From: Nocardia arthritidis NBRC 100137
Lineage (GTDB): Bacteria > Actinomycetota > Actinomycetes > Mycobacteriales > Mycobacteriaceae
Direction: 5' to 3'
NCBI RefSeq assembly: GCF_001612765.1
Contig: NZ_BDBB01000008.1
Location: forward strand, 166,287 to 230,286
Length of the DNA stretch: 64,000 nucleotides
A program made the translations under genes and the position numbers. Position 1 is the first letter of the stretch. Each line of letters begins with the position of its first letter. Positions 43,264 to 52,796 of this stretch are shown piece after piece. The notes below the pieces were generated by a model. That model did not search any database. It was given only the letters and a program-made list of their open reading frames with translations, and was not told the DNA's origin.

Positions 43264-44649
43264 TCACCTCTTTCGTTGCACCACCGTCTTGCTGCGCATG
43301 AGGAATTCGGCGAGGTACCCGTCTTGCGGATGCCCCGGCTCCATCGCGCACGTCGGATGGTTACCGACATGGACATTGCCGATCGACGGCTCGGCCACCA
43401 GGCGATCGATGAGAGCGTCGTCGCAAGTGACCACTGTGAGCACAAGGGTGTCCCGCAGGGGCGCCAGACCGTCCGACGGCGACCATGGGGCGACCCAGAC
43501 ACACGGGAAGGGCAGCTCCAGGTTGGCCTGGGGGGCGTCGGCCCGGTCCAGCTGGAACACCGCCGGGCGCAGCACAGCGCTGCCGTCGCCCAACGGGTCC
43601 ACGATCCCATCATCGCCGAGCCATGTCCGGACGCTCTGCGCGTGGCGCAGCAGGTATTTCTCGATCACCCGCGCCTCGTCGAGCCGGCGTACGGGCAGCA
43701 CGGCCCGATCGTCCTCCGGCGGCGAACTCGGCAGCTCCGCCAGCCGCGTGGCGAGGGCTTCGGCGAAGGGCGCGGGATCACCCTCGACGAAGACCGCCGT
43801 CGCGTTCACGCACGCGGTGCCACCGTCATGACTTACGGAGTACGCCACCATGTCCAGATGGTCGCGCCAGTCCTCACCGGTGAGCAGGATCTTCGACCTT
43901 CCGGCCGCGTGCGTGGCAACCTTACGGTCCGTCGCGTACCGACCGACCATGTCACGGCCGTACACCACGGCCAGGTCCGCGCCGCCGATCAGGGCATCGA
44001 CGCCCTCCTGGTCGGTCGGCAGCAGCATCACCTGGTCGGCGCCGAACCCGGCCGCCCGCAACGCGGCAACCAGCCGGTGCGGGGTGAACGGCTCGTGCCA
44101 CGACGGCCGCACGGCGACCCGATAACCGAGTGCCAGCGCATCCAGCCACTGCGATTGCACCGCAGGGTGATTGCCTGCCGCACCGACCGCCAGGACATCG
44201 CCGCGCCGGGCCCACCTGATGTGCCGGGTTTCCGGGTCCGAGCCGGAACGGATGGCGGAATCCTCGCCCGCCGCCGCGCGGGGACACGCATCGGCCGCGG
44301 CACGGTCCGCTCCCACGGCGCAGCTCTCGATCCACCGCGTCGCGCGTCGCACCACCGCGGCGGGTACTCCACTGACCCGGCAGACCAGGTACTGGTAATC
44401 CTCAGGTGACAATCCGCCCAGAGAGGCCTCCGCGAACAGGTGACCCGCGCGGGCCAGCGCGGCCATTCGCTCGCGCCGCGGCGGGGTGGGCGCTCTCCGT
44501 AGGGCGGTGAGAGCGCGACTCACGAACACCGGTGGAGCCAGGCTCAGCTCCGCCGCCGGTGTGCCGGTCACGTCTTCGAGCGTATGGCGGGTGAGGGCGC
44601 GGAACGCACCCCGTGGACCGAGCACATCGAGTTGCGCCGGGGCGGCCAT
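43264..44649 (-). CDS. ALDH-superfamily acyl-CoA/acyl-thioester reductase
   Basis: The product has 461 residues from the ATG at 44649; the frame also has an upstream TTG. It overlaps the ligase stop by one base (TGATG). The active-site cysteine is in GGTACVNATAVF, where ALDHs have G-Q-x-C. HEPFTPHRLVAALRAAG and GNHPAVQSQWLDALALGYRVAVRPS mark the NAD(P)-binding region. The N-terminal ~130 residues are helical and resemble acyl-CoA reductases of the LuxC type more than standard ALDHs. Its partner ligase makes LuxE/LuxC-like logic likely: acyl-AMP or acyl thioester to aldehyde. Substrate chain length is unknown. Confidence 0.72.
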   Translation of the reverse strand: MAAPAQLDVLGPRGAFRALTRHTLEDVTGTPAAELSLAPPVFVSRALTALRRAPTPPRRERMAALARAGHLFAEASLGGLSPEDYQYLVCRVSGVPAAVVRRATRWIESCAVGADRAAADACPRAAAGEDSAIRSGSDPETRHIRWARRGDVLAVGAAGNHPAVQSQWLDALALGYRVAVRPSWHEPFTPHRLVAALRAAGFGADQVMLLPTDQEGVDALIGGADLAVVYGRDMVGRYATDRKVATHAAGRSKILLTGEDWRDHLDMVAYSVSHDGGTACVNATAVFVEGDPAPFAEALATRLAELPSSPPEDDRAVLPVRRLDEARVIEKYLLRHAQSVRTWLGDDGIVDPLGDGSAVLRPAVFQLDRADAPQANLELPFPCVWVAPWSPSDGLAPLRDTLVLTVVTCDDALIDRLVAEPSIGNVHVGNHPTCAMEPGHPQDGYLAEFLMRSKTVVQRKR

Positions 44650-45746
44650 CAATACACTCCCTCGATGACCGTTTCCCCGGCGAAGGAGGTCATCGAGGTG
44701 ATGTCGGCAACGGAGTCACCGAGTTGTCCCGCCGGCGGCTCGATCCGGATGGCCAGATCGCGCTCTGAGTTGTTGGGCAGCAACATGGCCCGGCTGAGAT
44801 GGTTCACGATCACCTGGCCGCGCTCGCCGTAGGCGACAGGCTCTCCGGTGGCGGTATCGACGACCGAGAGCACGATGTGCGGCGAGAAGGTGTCGAAGAT
44901 ACACCGCGCGTCGTCGGAACCGGGGCGTTCGATCGTGGTGCCGAGCATAGTGACGTTGCCGTAGTAGCCGTACAGTTCGACGCCGGGGAACACGTCGGTG
45001 CGCAGTACCCGGCGGGTGTCCGGATCCATTCGCGCTCCGCCCCAGACGATCAGCCGCACCTTGGCATTGATCAGATCGACCAGTTCCTCGTCGCGGCACA
45101 GGCGCTCCAGCAGGGGAGGCGTGGATACCAGTACCCCGACCTGCTGACTGCGCAGGATGTGCGCACTCTGCGCGATCAGATGATCGACGTACCGATCCGC
45201 GATATCGGTCTCGCCTGCGCCGATCGTCCTCTTCACCCAACGCGGATCCATGTTGATGCAGAAACGGACCCCGCCCCGGCGGCGGACCAGTTCCGCGGTC
45301 CAGTCGCCGAACAGTTGCGGCCCGCTCGGAACCAGTGTCAGCCAGTTGACGTTCCGCGGGTGGTCTCGTGCGTCCATGTCCCGCATCGCCCAGGTGATGA
45401 CGCGGTCCATCCAGTCGGCGAGGAAGGGCAGGCGTTTGGGGCTGCCCGTGGTGCCCCCGCTCTCGTAGACACCGAAGACCGAGGCGCCTCCGCCGTATCC
45501 ACGTGGGATCAGATGCTCCACCGGCACCGTGCGCAGTTCGTCGACGACATTGGGAAAGAGTCGAAGATCGGTGAGGGACCGCACATCGCGCACCGGGTCG
45601 AAGCCGAGGGTCGCGGCGCGCTGAAGCCAGAAGGTCGAGCCGGTCTCCGGCCCGAAGTGCCAGCGCATGGCGGCGGCCAAGAATTCGGCGGTGTCGGGCG
45701 TCTCTCCGATGGGCGTTTCCAGCACCGGTTCCGGAAAACTTGGCAT
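44649..45746 (-). CDS. Acyl-activating (PaaK/LuxE-like) ligase
   Basis: The product has 365 residues; ATG 45746 follows GAGAGGG. The P-loop YESGGTTGSPKRLPF is the ANL-family signature. VRLIVWGGARMDPDTRRVLR and ELYGYYGNVTMLGTT complete the adenylation core; the GERGQVIVNHL and ERDLAIRI strands are present but the usual small C-terminal domain with its catalytic lysine is missing. At 365 residues it resembles LuxE/PaaK-type proteins, which activate fatty or aryl acids. It is translationally coupled to the acyl reductase and starts 168 bp from the divergent PKS, so the two operons probably share a control region. Confidence 0.78.
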   Translation of the reverse strand: MPSFPEPVLETPIGETPDTAEFLAAAMRWHFGPETGSTFWLQRAATLGFDPVRDVRSLTDLRLFPNVVDELRTVPVEHLIPRGYGGGASVFGVYESGGTTGSPKRLPFLADWMDRVITWAMRDMDARDHPRNVNWLTLVPSGPQLFGDWTAELVRRRGGVRFCINMDPRWVKRTIGAGETDIADRYVDHLIAQSAHILRSQQVGVLVSTPPLLERLCRDEELVDLINAKVRLIVWGGARMDPDTRRVLRTDVFPGVELYGYYGNVTMLGTTIERPGSDDARCIFDTFSPHIVLSVVDTATGEPVAYGERGQVIVNHLSRAMLLPNNSERDLAIRIEPPAGQLGDSVADITSMTSFAGETVIEGVY

Positions 45747-45760
45747 ATGAAACCCTCTCG

Positions 45761-45773
45761 ATACCAACGGTAT
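45761..45773. promoter_or_regulatory. Palindrome ATACCAACGGTAT between ligase and PKS
   Basis: ATACC and GGTAT arms flank a three-base centre, 15-27 bp upstream of the ligase start in the 168-bp divergent region that also leads to the PKS. It overlaps the expected promoter end. A repressor site is likely; no regulator gene lies inside the locus itself, but a LysR and LexA paralog are ~6 kb away. Confidence 0.45.
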
Positions 45774-45913
45774 TCGACTCGGCAACGCGTTACGCTATCA
45801 GTCATTCTTCTATGGCGATGCGGATCCGAGGGCCCGATCGCGTGATTCGAGAGTCCTTGTCAGCGAACGCTGTAACAGATCGGTGATGTACCGGCCCACC
45901 AAGGGAGTGCGCG

Positions 45914-48900
45914 TTGAACCGTAGCGACGAGCCGCTCGTACCCTCAGATCGTCTGTATCTCAACGACTTCGAATCCGGCTCCGTCGACGGCGAGCGGCGG
46001 CTCATCGAGCTGATCCGCGACGCGGCCGCCCGAGCGATCGGGAACGAGCGTGCCGCCATCCCGGTCGACAGAGCATTCTGGGACTCCGGCCTGGGATCGC
46101 TGGCCGGCGTGCGGCTGGCCAACCTCCTGGCCGAGGCGCTCGACGTGCCCATAGAGGCGAACGCCGTCTTCGAATATCCGACGCCACGAGCGCTGGCCGA
46201 GCACCTGCGGTCCGTACTGACGGCCTCGGACGCGGCGGCATCCGGAATCACCGAGGCCACGCTCCACGCCACACCCGCCGCCATCGATGAGCCGCTGGCG
46301 ATCGTCGGTATGAGCTGTCGGCTGCCCGGTGCAGTGGCATCCCCCGACGACCTCTGGCGCCTGGTCACCGAGGAACGTTCGGCCGTGTCCCCCTTCCCGA
46401 TGAATCGGGGCTGGGACCTGGACAACCTGTTCGACCCGGACCCGGACCGCGCGGGCACCTGCTACGTGCGGCACGGCGGCTTCCTAGCCGATGCCGACAT
46501 GTTCGACGCGGCGTTCTTCGGTATCTCTCCCCGCGAGGCGGTAGCGATGGACCCACAGCAGCGTCTGGTACTGGAAGCCGCGTGGGAGGTGCTCGAACAC
46601 GCTCGCATCGACCCGACCACCCTGCGCGCTACCCCGACGGGCGTATACCTCGGGATGAGCACCTTCGGATACGACTCGATGACACAGGAGTCGGACACGG
46701 CCGGGCGATTCGTGGGTGCCTCCGACTCGTTCGCGGTCGCCTCCGGGCGTGTGGCCTATACCTTCGGCTTCGAAGGCCCGGCTCTGACGGTGGACACCGC
46801 GTGCTCGTCGTCCTTGGTGGCGTTGCACCTGGCCGGTCAGGCGCTGCGGGCGGGCGAGTGCTCGCTGGCCATCGCGGGAGGCGTGACGGTCCTCTGCACT
46901 CCGCAACCCTTCGTACAGTTCAGCCGGCAACGCGCCCTGGCGCCGGACGCGCGATGCAAAGCGTTCGCCGCGGGCGCCGACGGGACCGTCTGGGGCGAAG
47001 GGGTGGCGATGCTGCTGGTCGAGCGGCTGACCGACGCCCGCAGACGCGGCCATCGGGTACTCGCTGTCGTCCGCGGGACGGCGGTCAATCAGGACGGCAG
47101 GAGCAACGGGTTGACCGCCCCGCACGGACCGGCCCAGCGCCGGGTCATCCGTCAGGCGCTGGCCAACGCCGCCCTGACACCGCACGACATCGACATGGTC
47201 GAGGCCCATGGCACCGGAACGAAGCTGGGCGATCCGATCGAGGCACAGGCACTCATGGCGGTCTACGGCCGCGACCGCACCCCCGAACGGCCGCTGTGGC
47301 TCGGATCGGTGAAATCGAATCTGACCCACACGGTGGCCGCCGCCGGAATCGCCGGAATCATCAAGACCGTGCAGGCCATGCGCCATGGAGTGCTGCCCAG
47401 GACGCTGCACGTCGACCGACCGGCGCCGCTGGACTGGTCGGCGAACGGGCTGTCACTGTTGACCGAGACACGGCCGTGGCCGGAACTCGAAGGGCCGCGC
47501 CGCGCCGGGGTGTCCTCGTTCGGGATCAGCGGCACCAATGCGCACGTAATCCTCGAGGAAGCTCGCGAGCCCGACGGTGACGCCGGCTCGCATCCGGTCG
47601 CGGCACCCGAGCCCGGGACCGTGCCCTGGGTGGTGTCCGGTCGGGGTGCGCTCGCGCGGCGCGCCCAAGCGGATCGGCTCGTCGGCCACCTGCGCTCTCG
47701 CCCGGAGCTGTCGGTGGTGGACGTGGCCTACACGTTGGCCACCACCCGTACGGCGTTCCCGCACCGCGGCGTGGTGCTCGCCGCCGACCGGGACGGCTAC
47801 CTCGAGGGCCTGGAGGCGATCGCCGAGGAGCGTGAGACGCCCGGAGTGATCCTCGGCACCGCCGTGCCCGACCCGAAGATCGCGTTCTTGTTCACCGGTC
47901 AGGGCGCTCAACGCGCGGGCATGGGCCGGGAACTGTACGACCGCTCGCCGGTTTTCGCCGAGGCCCTCGACGTCGTTTGCGCGCATCTGGACCCATTGCT
48001 GGACCGGCCGCTGTTGGAGGTCGTCTTCGCCGACGAGGGGTCACCGGACGCCGCGCTGCTCGCCCGAACCGACTTCACCCAACCAGCGCTGCTGGCTTGC
48101 GAACTCGCGCTCTTCCGTCTCCTCGAGGTGGCGGGCCTACGGCCGGACGTTCTGTTCGGCCACTCCGTCGGAGAACTCGCCGCGGCGCATATCGCGGGCG
48201 TGCTCTCGCTGGCGGACACCTGCGCGCTGGTCGCGGCACGAGGCCGGCTGATGCAGGAGTTGCCCGCGGGCGGCGCGATGCTGGCGGTGGCGGCGAGCGA
48301 GCAAGAAGCCGCCGAGGCACTGGCCGGTCACGAGCACGAGTTGGCGATCGCCGCGGTGAACGGTCCACGGGCTGTGGTGCTGTCCGGGGATGAGGAGGCA
48401 ATCGCCGATCAGTCCGCGTACTGGGAGGCATCGGGGCGTCGGACGCAGCGGCTGCGAGTCGGCCACGCCTTTCACTCTCCGCGGATGGGCGGCATGCTCG
48501 AGCGATTTCGGCAGGTGGCCGAGAAACTCTGCTATGCCCCGCCCCGTATCCCGCTCATCTCGAATGTCACCGGCGCTCCGCTCACAGCGGAACAGGCGTG
48601 TTCCCCGGCATACTGGGTTCGGCACGTCCGGGAGACAGTGCGCTTCCACGATGGGCTGCGCCGGATGAACGCCGACGGTGTGACCGGCTACCTGGAAGTC
48701 GGCCCGGATGGCGTGCTGACCGCGCTGGTCCGCGATTGCCTGCCCGAGGCACAGTCGTTCGGCCCGGCCCTGAGCCGCCGCAAGCCCGAGGCCTCGGCCA
48801 TAGCGACCGCTCTGGCCAGGGCGCACGTCCACGGTGTGACGCTGCACTGGGACACCCTCTTCGCCGCGCTACGGCCGCGGCAGGTGGACCTGCCCACGTA

Positions 48901-51900
48901 TGCCTTCCAGCGTCACCGGTACTGGCCCGAGGGAGCGGTGGTCGGACGCCGAGCCATCCCCGTCGCCCCCGCTGTCGCCGACCACCCGTGGTTGACGGCT
49001 CCGGTCGAACTCGCCGGTTCGGGCGGGCACGTCTACAGCGGCCGACTGACACCCAGGACCGACCCATGGCTTTCCGAACACGCCATCGGAGGCGCTGCGG
49101 TGTTCCCTGGCACGGCACTGCTCGAGCTGGCATCACACGCCGGCGAACGACTCGGCTGTGGTCGCCTGGACGAGCTGATCCTGCACGCGCCGCTGCCGGT
49201 GCCCGACGAGTGCGAGGTGCTGCTCCAAGTCGAGGTCGGTCCGCCAGGCGAGAGCGGGGACCGGCAGCTGACCATCTACGCTCGGCCCGAAGCCGATCCC
49301 GGTGTCGCCGAGCCCGGTTCATGGACACGACACGCGACCGGTACCGTGGCCCCCGTCACCGGGCTACCGTCCGAGTCGCCGGCGTGGTCGTGGGCTGGGG
49401 ATGCGCCGTGGCCCCCACCGAATGCCGTGCCGATCCCACTCGACGATCTCTATCGGCAATTGGCCGGACGTGAGATGGACTACGGGCCGGCGTTCCGTGG
49501 CCTACGGGCCGCCTGGCAGTTGGAAACGGACGTGTATGTGGAGGCGAGTCTCCCGGAGGGGCTGCCCCCGAGCGGGTTCGGCGTACATCCCGCACTGCTC
49601 GACACAGTGCTGCACGCGACTCGGTTCGCGGTGGCACGGTTCGCCGAGGGGCCGGCCGAACTGTGGCTGCCCTTCTCGTGGAGCGGCGTCGATCGGTACG
49701 CACCCGGTGCTTCCGTGCTGCGGGCCAGGCTCCGGCCAGGGAGGACCGACACCAAGGACTCGATCGAGCTGTCCCTCACCGTGACAGACGAGGCCGGCAG
49801 ACCGGTCATCGAGGTCGCCTCGCTCGTTCTGCGGCCGGCGATGCCGACCGGAGTGGGCAAACAATCCGCCGCCGAAGCCCTGTTCCGGCTCGACTGGGTT
49901 CGCGCCCCCGAGCCGGACGCATGGGCGTGGTCCGATGACTGCGCCTACGCCGTACTGGGTCCCGACCGACTCCCTATGGCCGCGGCGCTCGAAGCGAACG
50001 GACACTCGGTCGTGGCGGCGCCCGACTGGTCAGCGCTCGTCCTCTCGGTGGCCGGGGGGACCCCCGTACCGGATGTCGTGTTGGTTCCGTGCGTCGGTGT
50101 GGAAGAGGACAGCACGCTGATCCGGCGAACACACGTCATGAGCGCCCAGATTCTGCACCTGCTCCAGGCCTGGCTCGCAGACGATCGTTTCGCCGGAACT
50201 CGACTTGCCGTAGTGACCCGAGAGGCAGTGTCCGCCATCTCAGGAGATCGCGTGGAAAACCTTGCCTGTGCACCTATCTGGGGACTGGTCCGGGTCGCGC
50301 AGACCGAGAACCCCGAGCGGATCCTGCTGCTCGACGTGGAGAAGGGCGCCGACCTACCCCAAGCGCTGGCAGCGGCTCGCGCGTCCGGACAGCCGCAGTC
50401 GGCTTTCCGGGCGAACACACTCTACGTGCCTCGGTTGGCACGTGCGGACACCGTGCCCGACGAGCTCCGGCCGTCCGTCGACGGCTCACCGTGGCGTCTC
50501 GCTCCCACGGAGCCGGGCGATCTCGACCGATGGACCCTCGAATCACGGTCGTACGGTCCGCTTCGGGCGGGCCAGGTCCGGATCTCGGTGCGAGCGGCAG
50601 GCATCAACTTCCGCGATGTGATGATCGCCTTGGACATCTACCCGGGCGAGGCCACGATGGGGCGCGAGGTAGCCGGGGTGGTGACAGAGGTGGGTACCGG
50701 GGTCACCGGGTTCGTCCAGGGCGATCGAGTGATGGGCGTGGTCTCAGGAGGCTTCGCGTCATCGGTCGATGCCGACCACCGGGCCCTGGTCCTGATCCCC
50801 GCCGGCTGGTCATTCGCCCAGGCAGCCGGGTTCCCTATCGCCTTCCTGACGGCCCACTACGCCTTGCTGGACCTGGCGGGCCTGACGCGCGGGGAATCGG
50901 TCCTCATCCATTCCGCCGCCGGTGGGGTGGGCATGGCCGCCCTGCAACTGGCCCGGCACATCGGGGCAGAGGCGTATGCCACGGCCAGCCCCGGCAAATG
51001 GGAAGCCCTGTACGAGCAGGGCATCGACGACCGGCACATCGCCTCTTCGCGCACGCTCGAGTTCGAAGAACACTTCCAGCGCACCACCGCTGGGGGTGGA
51101 GTCGACGTGGTGCTCAATGCCCTGTCTCGGGAATTCACAGACGCCTCGTTGCGTCTGCTACGCCAGGGCGGGCGCTTCATCGAGATGGGCAAGACCGACG
51201 TCCGTGAGCCTCGAACCGTCACAGCCGAACATCCCGGAGTGAGCTACCAACCCTTCGACCTAGGAGACCTGGGACCAGCTCGCCTCGAGGAAAAGTTCGC
51301 TGAGCTGGTCGTTCTGGTCGAGAACGGAGCCATCCGCCCGCTGCCGATTCACGCCTGGGACATCCGGCAGGCAGGTGAGGCACTGCGATTCGTCAGCCAT
51401 GCCCGGCACACCGGCAAGGTAGTACTGACCGTCCCGGTCGAGCCGAATCCCGAGAGAACCGTGCTCATCACCGGAGGCACCGGCACACTCGGGACGATCC
51501 TCGCCCGACACCTCGCGACCGAACACGGCGTGCGGCGACTGGTACTGGCCGGCCGGAGCGGAACGACGACCGAAACCGCACCTGATCTCGCCACCGAACT
51601 GGCCGCGGTCGGCGCCGAAATCCGCATCGTCTCCTGCGATGTCTCGGATCGAGAAGAAGTCGCCGCACTACTGTCATCGATACCCTCACTGGGTTCTGTC
51701 GTGCACGCGGCGGGCGCGGTGGATGACGGGACACTCGAATCTCTCGACACCGACAAGTTGGAGCGGGTACTGCGGCCGAAGCTCGATGCCACCATCCACC
51801 TGCACGAGCTCACCCGCGACTTGGACCTGGCGGAATTCATCATGTTCTCGTCCGGCGCGGGCCTGTTCGGCAACGCGGGCCAAGCAAACTACGCCGCCGC

Positions 51901-52612
51901 CAACACTTTCCTGGACGCCATGGCCTACCACCGGCGCGCACAAGGACTCCCCGCCTGCTCGGTGGCCTGGGGCCTGTGGGCACCGCCTTCACGGATCAGT
52001 AGCGGGGTGGACCGCATCAGGCAGCAACGTCTCATCCGTGGCGGGGTGGTGGCGCTGTCGGCCACCGAAGGCTTGACGCTGTTCGACGCGGCCAGAGGCA
52101 GCGCACGAGCGATGACAGCCGCGATGCGGTGGAATCTGGCGGCTCTGCGCTCATCCCATCTCGAGCAGCCACTGCTGCTGCGCGACCTCGTTCCGCGCCG
52201 CGGCGTCCCTGTCGGCGTGCGAGCACACCACGACAGCCCATCATCCTGGGCGCAGCGGTTGGCAGGAGCCGGCGCGGCGGAACAACACCGTCTCTTGCTG
52301 GAATTGGTTCTCACTCAGGCAGCCGATGTGCTGGGATACCCCGCCGGCCACACGGTCGCCCCCGACGAAAAGTTCCAAGACCTCGGCTTCGACTCGCTCA
52401 CCACTGTGGAACTCCGTAACCGCCTCAACCGAATCGCCGGCCTACACCTGGGAACCGATGCGTTGTTCGACCATCCGAACTCCACAGCTCTGGCACACCA
52501 ACTGGGCAGAGAACTTCTGCGGAGCGGAACTACCCTCGCACCGGCCTCTCAAACGATGGAAGTTCCCCACTCCAACGCCGATGCCGTACTGGAAGCGCCT
52601 GCCGACCGATAA
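45914..52612 (+). CDS. Type I polyketide synthase, ACP-KS-AT-DH-ER-KR-ACP, malonyl-specific, no thioesterase
   Basis: The product has 2232 residues, TTG start with AAGGGAG upstream. Order: N-terminal ACP (residues ~25-100; Ser62 in GLGSLAG, where the usual Asp is Gly); KS (~125-550; Cys297 in DTACSSS, His432 in EAHGTGT, His472 in SNLTHT); AT (~655-960; GHSVGE with Ser751, HAFH at 851-854, malonyl-CoA type); DH (~1024-1300; His1056, Asp1230); non-catalytic KR-like linker; ER (~1535-1840; SAAGGVGMAAL); KR (~1848-2080; GGTGTLG, VDD at 1936-1938, Tyr1993); ACP (~2125-2200; DSL, Ser2161). All reducing steps look active, so a saturated chain is expected. With one module and no release domain, iterative use and separate reductive release are inferred. 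Confidence 0.95.
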   Translation: MNRSDEPLVPSDRLYLNDFESGSVDGERRLIELIRDAAARAIGNERAAIPVDRAFWDSGLGSLAGVRLANLLAEALDVPIEANAVFEYPTPRALAEHLRSVLTASDAAASGITEATLHATPAAIDEPLAIVGMSCRLPGAVASPDDLWRLVTEERSAVSPFPMNRGWDLDNLFDPDPDRAGTCYVRHGGFLADADMFDAAFFGISPREAVAMDPQQRLVLEAAWEVLEHARIDPTTLRATPTGVYLGMSTFGYDSMTQESDTAGRFVGASDSFAVASGRVAYTFGFEGPALTVDTACSSSLVALHLAGQALRAGECSLAIAGGVTVLCTPQPFVQFSRQRALAPDARCKAFAAGADGTVWGEGVAMLLVERLTDARRRGHRVLAVVRGTAVNQDGRSNGLTAPHGPAQRRVIRQALANAALTPHDIDMVEAHGTGTKLGDPIEAQALMAVYGRDRTPERPLWLGSVKSNLTHTVAAAGIAGIIKTVQAMRHGVLPRTLHVDRPAPLDWSANGLSLLTETRPWPELEGPRRAGVSSFGISGTNAHVILEEAREPDGDAGSHPVAAPEPGTVPWVVSGRGALARRAQADRLVGHLRSRPELSVVDVAYTLATTRTAFPHRGVVLAADRDGYLEGLEAIAEERETPGVILGTAVPDPKIAFLFTGQGAQRAGMGRELYDRSPVFAEALDVVCAHLDPLLDRPLLEVVFADEGSPDAALLARTDFTQPALLACELALFRLLEVAGLRPDVLFGHSVGELAAAHIAGVLSLADTCALVAARGRLMQELPAGGAMLAVAASEQEAAEALAGHEHELAIAAVNGPRAVVLSGDEEAIADQSAYWEASGRRTQRLRVGHAFHSPRMGGMLERFRQVAEKLCYAPPRIPLISNVTGAPLTAEQACSPAYWVRHVRETVRFHDGLRRMNADGVTGYLEVGPDGVLTALVRDCLPEAQSFGPALSRRKPEASAIATALARAHVHGVTLHWDTLFAALRPRQVDLPTYAFQRHRYWPEGAVVGRRAIPVAPAVADHPWLTAPVELAGSGGHVYSGRLTPRTDPWLSEHAIGGAAVFPGTALLELASHAGERLGCGRLDELILHAPLPVPDECEVLLQVEVGPPGESGDRQLTIYARPEADPGVAEPGSWTRHATGTVAPVTGLPSESPAWSWAGDAPWPPPNAVPIPLDDLYRQLAGREMDYGPAFRGLRAAWQLETDVYVEASLPEGLPPSGFGVHPALLDTVLHATRFAVARFAEGPAELWLPFSWSGVDRYAPGASVLRARLRPGRTDTKDSIELSLTVTDEAGRPVIEVASLVLRPAMPTGVGKQSAAEALFRLDWVRAPEPDAWAWSDDCAYAVLGPDRLPMAAALEANGHSVVAAPDWSALVLSVAGGTPVPDVVLVPCVGVEEDSTLIRRTHVMSAQILHLLQAWLADDRFAGTRLAVVTREAVSAISGDRVENLACAPIWGLVRVAQTENPERILLLDVEKGADLPQALAAARASGQPQSAFRANTLYVPRLARADTVPDELRPSVDGSPWRLAPTEPGDLDRWTLESRSYGPLRAGQVRISVRAAGINFRDVMIALDIYPGEATMGREVAGVVTEVGTGVTGFVQGDRVMGVVSGGFASSVDADHRALVLIPAGWSFAQAAGFPIAFLTAHYALLDLAGLTRGESVLIHSAAGGVGMAALQLARHIGAEAYATASPGKWEALYEQGIDDRHIASSRTLEFEEHFQRTTAGGGVDVVLNALSREFTDASLRLLRQGGRFIEMGKTDVREPRTVTAEHPGVSYQPFDLGDLGPARLEEKFAELVVLVENGAIRPLPIHAWDIRQAGEALRFVSHARHTGKVVLTVPVEPNPERTVLITGGTGTLGTILARHLATEHGVRRLVLAGRSGTTTETAPDLATELAAVGAEIRIVSCDVSDREEVAALLSSIPSLGSVVHAAGAVDDGTLESLDTDKLERVLRPKLDATIHLHELTRDLDLAEFIMFSSGAGLFGNAGQANYAAANTFLDAMAYHRRAQGLPACSVAWGLWAPPSRISSGVDRIRQQRLIRGGVVALSATEGLTLFDAARGSARAMTAAMRWNLAALRSSHLEQPLLLRDLVPRRGVPVGVRAHHDSPSSWAQRLAGAGAAEQHRLLLELVLTQAADVLGYPAGHTVAPDEKFQDLGFDSLTTVELRNRLNRIAGLHLGTDALFDHPNSTALAHQLGRELLRSGTTLAPASQTMEVPHSNADAVLEAPADR

Positions 52613-52710
52613 CACACAGCCGCGGTGACAGTGATGGCTGTATTCGGAGACCTTTCGTGGAATGAGGTATGCGCCAGAGTAATGCGAGTGAGATTTCGAA
52701 TATACAGAAT

Positions 52711-52750
52711 CATCCCTGCGCTCCCGGAGGCCGCCGGGAGCGCAGGGATG
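52711..52750. terminator. Strong bidirectional hairpin between PKS and EF-hand gene
   Basis: A perfect 17-bp stem (52711-52727 with 52734-52750) encloses a six-base loop, just past the PKS stop and before the convergent EF-hand gene stop. It has no U-run on the plus side, as is common for actinobacterial terminators. It can act on both converging transcripts. Confidence 0.85.
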
Positions 52751-52796
52751 AAAAAGCCGCCAAACAGCGGAAACGACTTCCCCGGAATCCTCGAAA

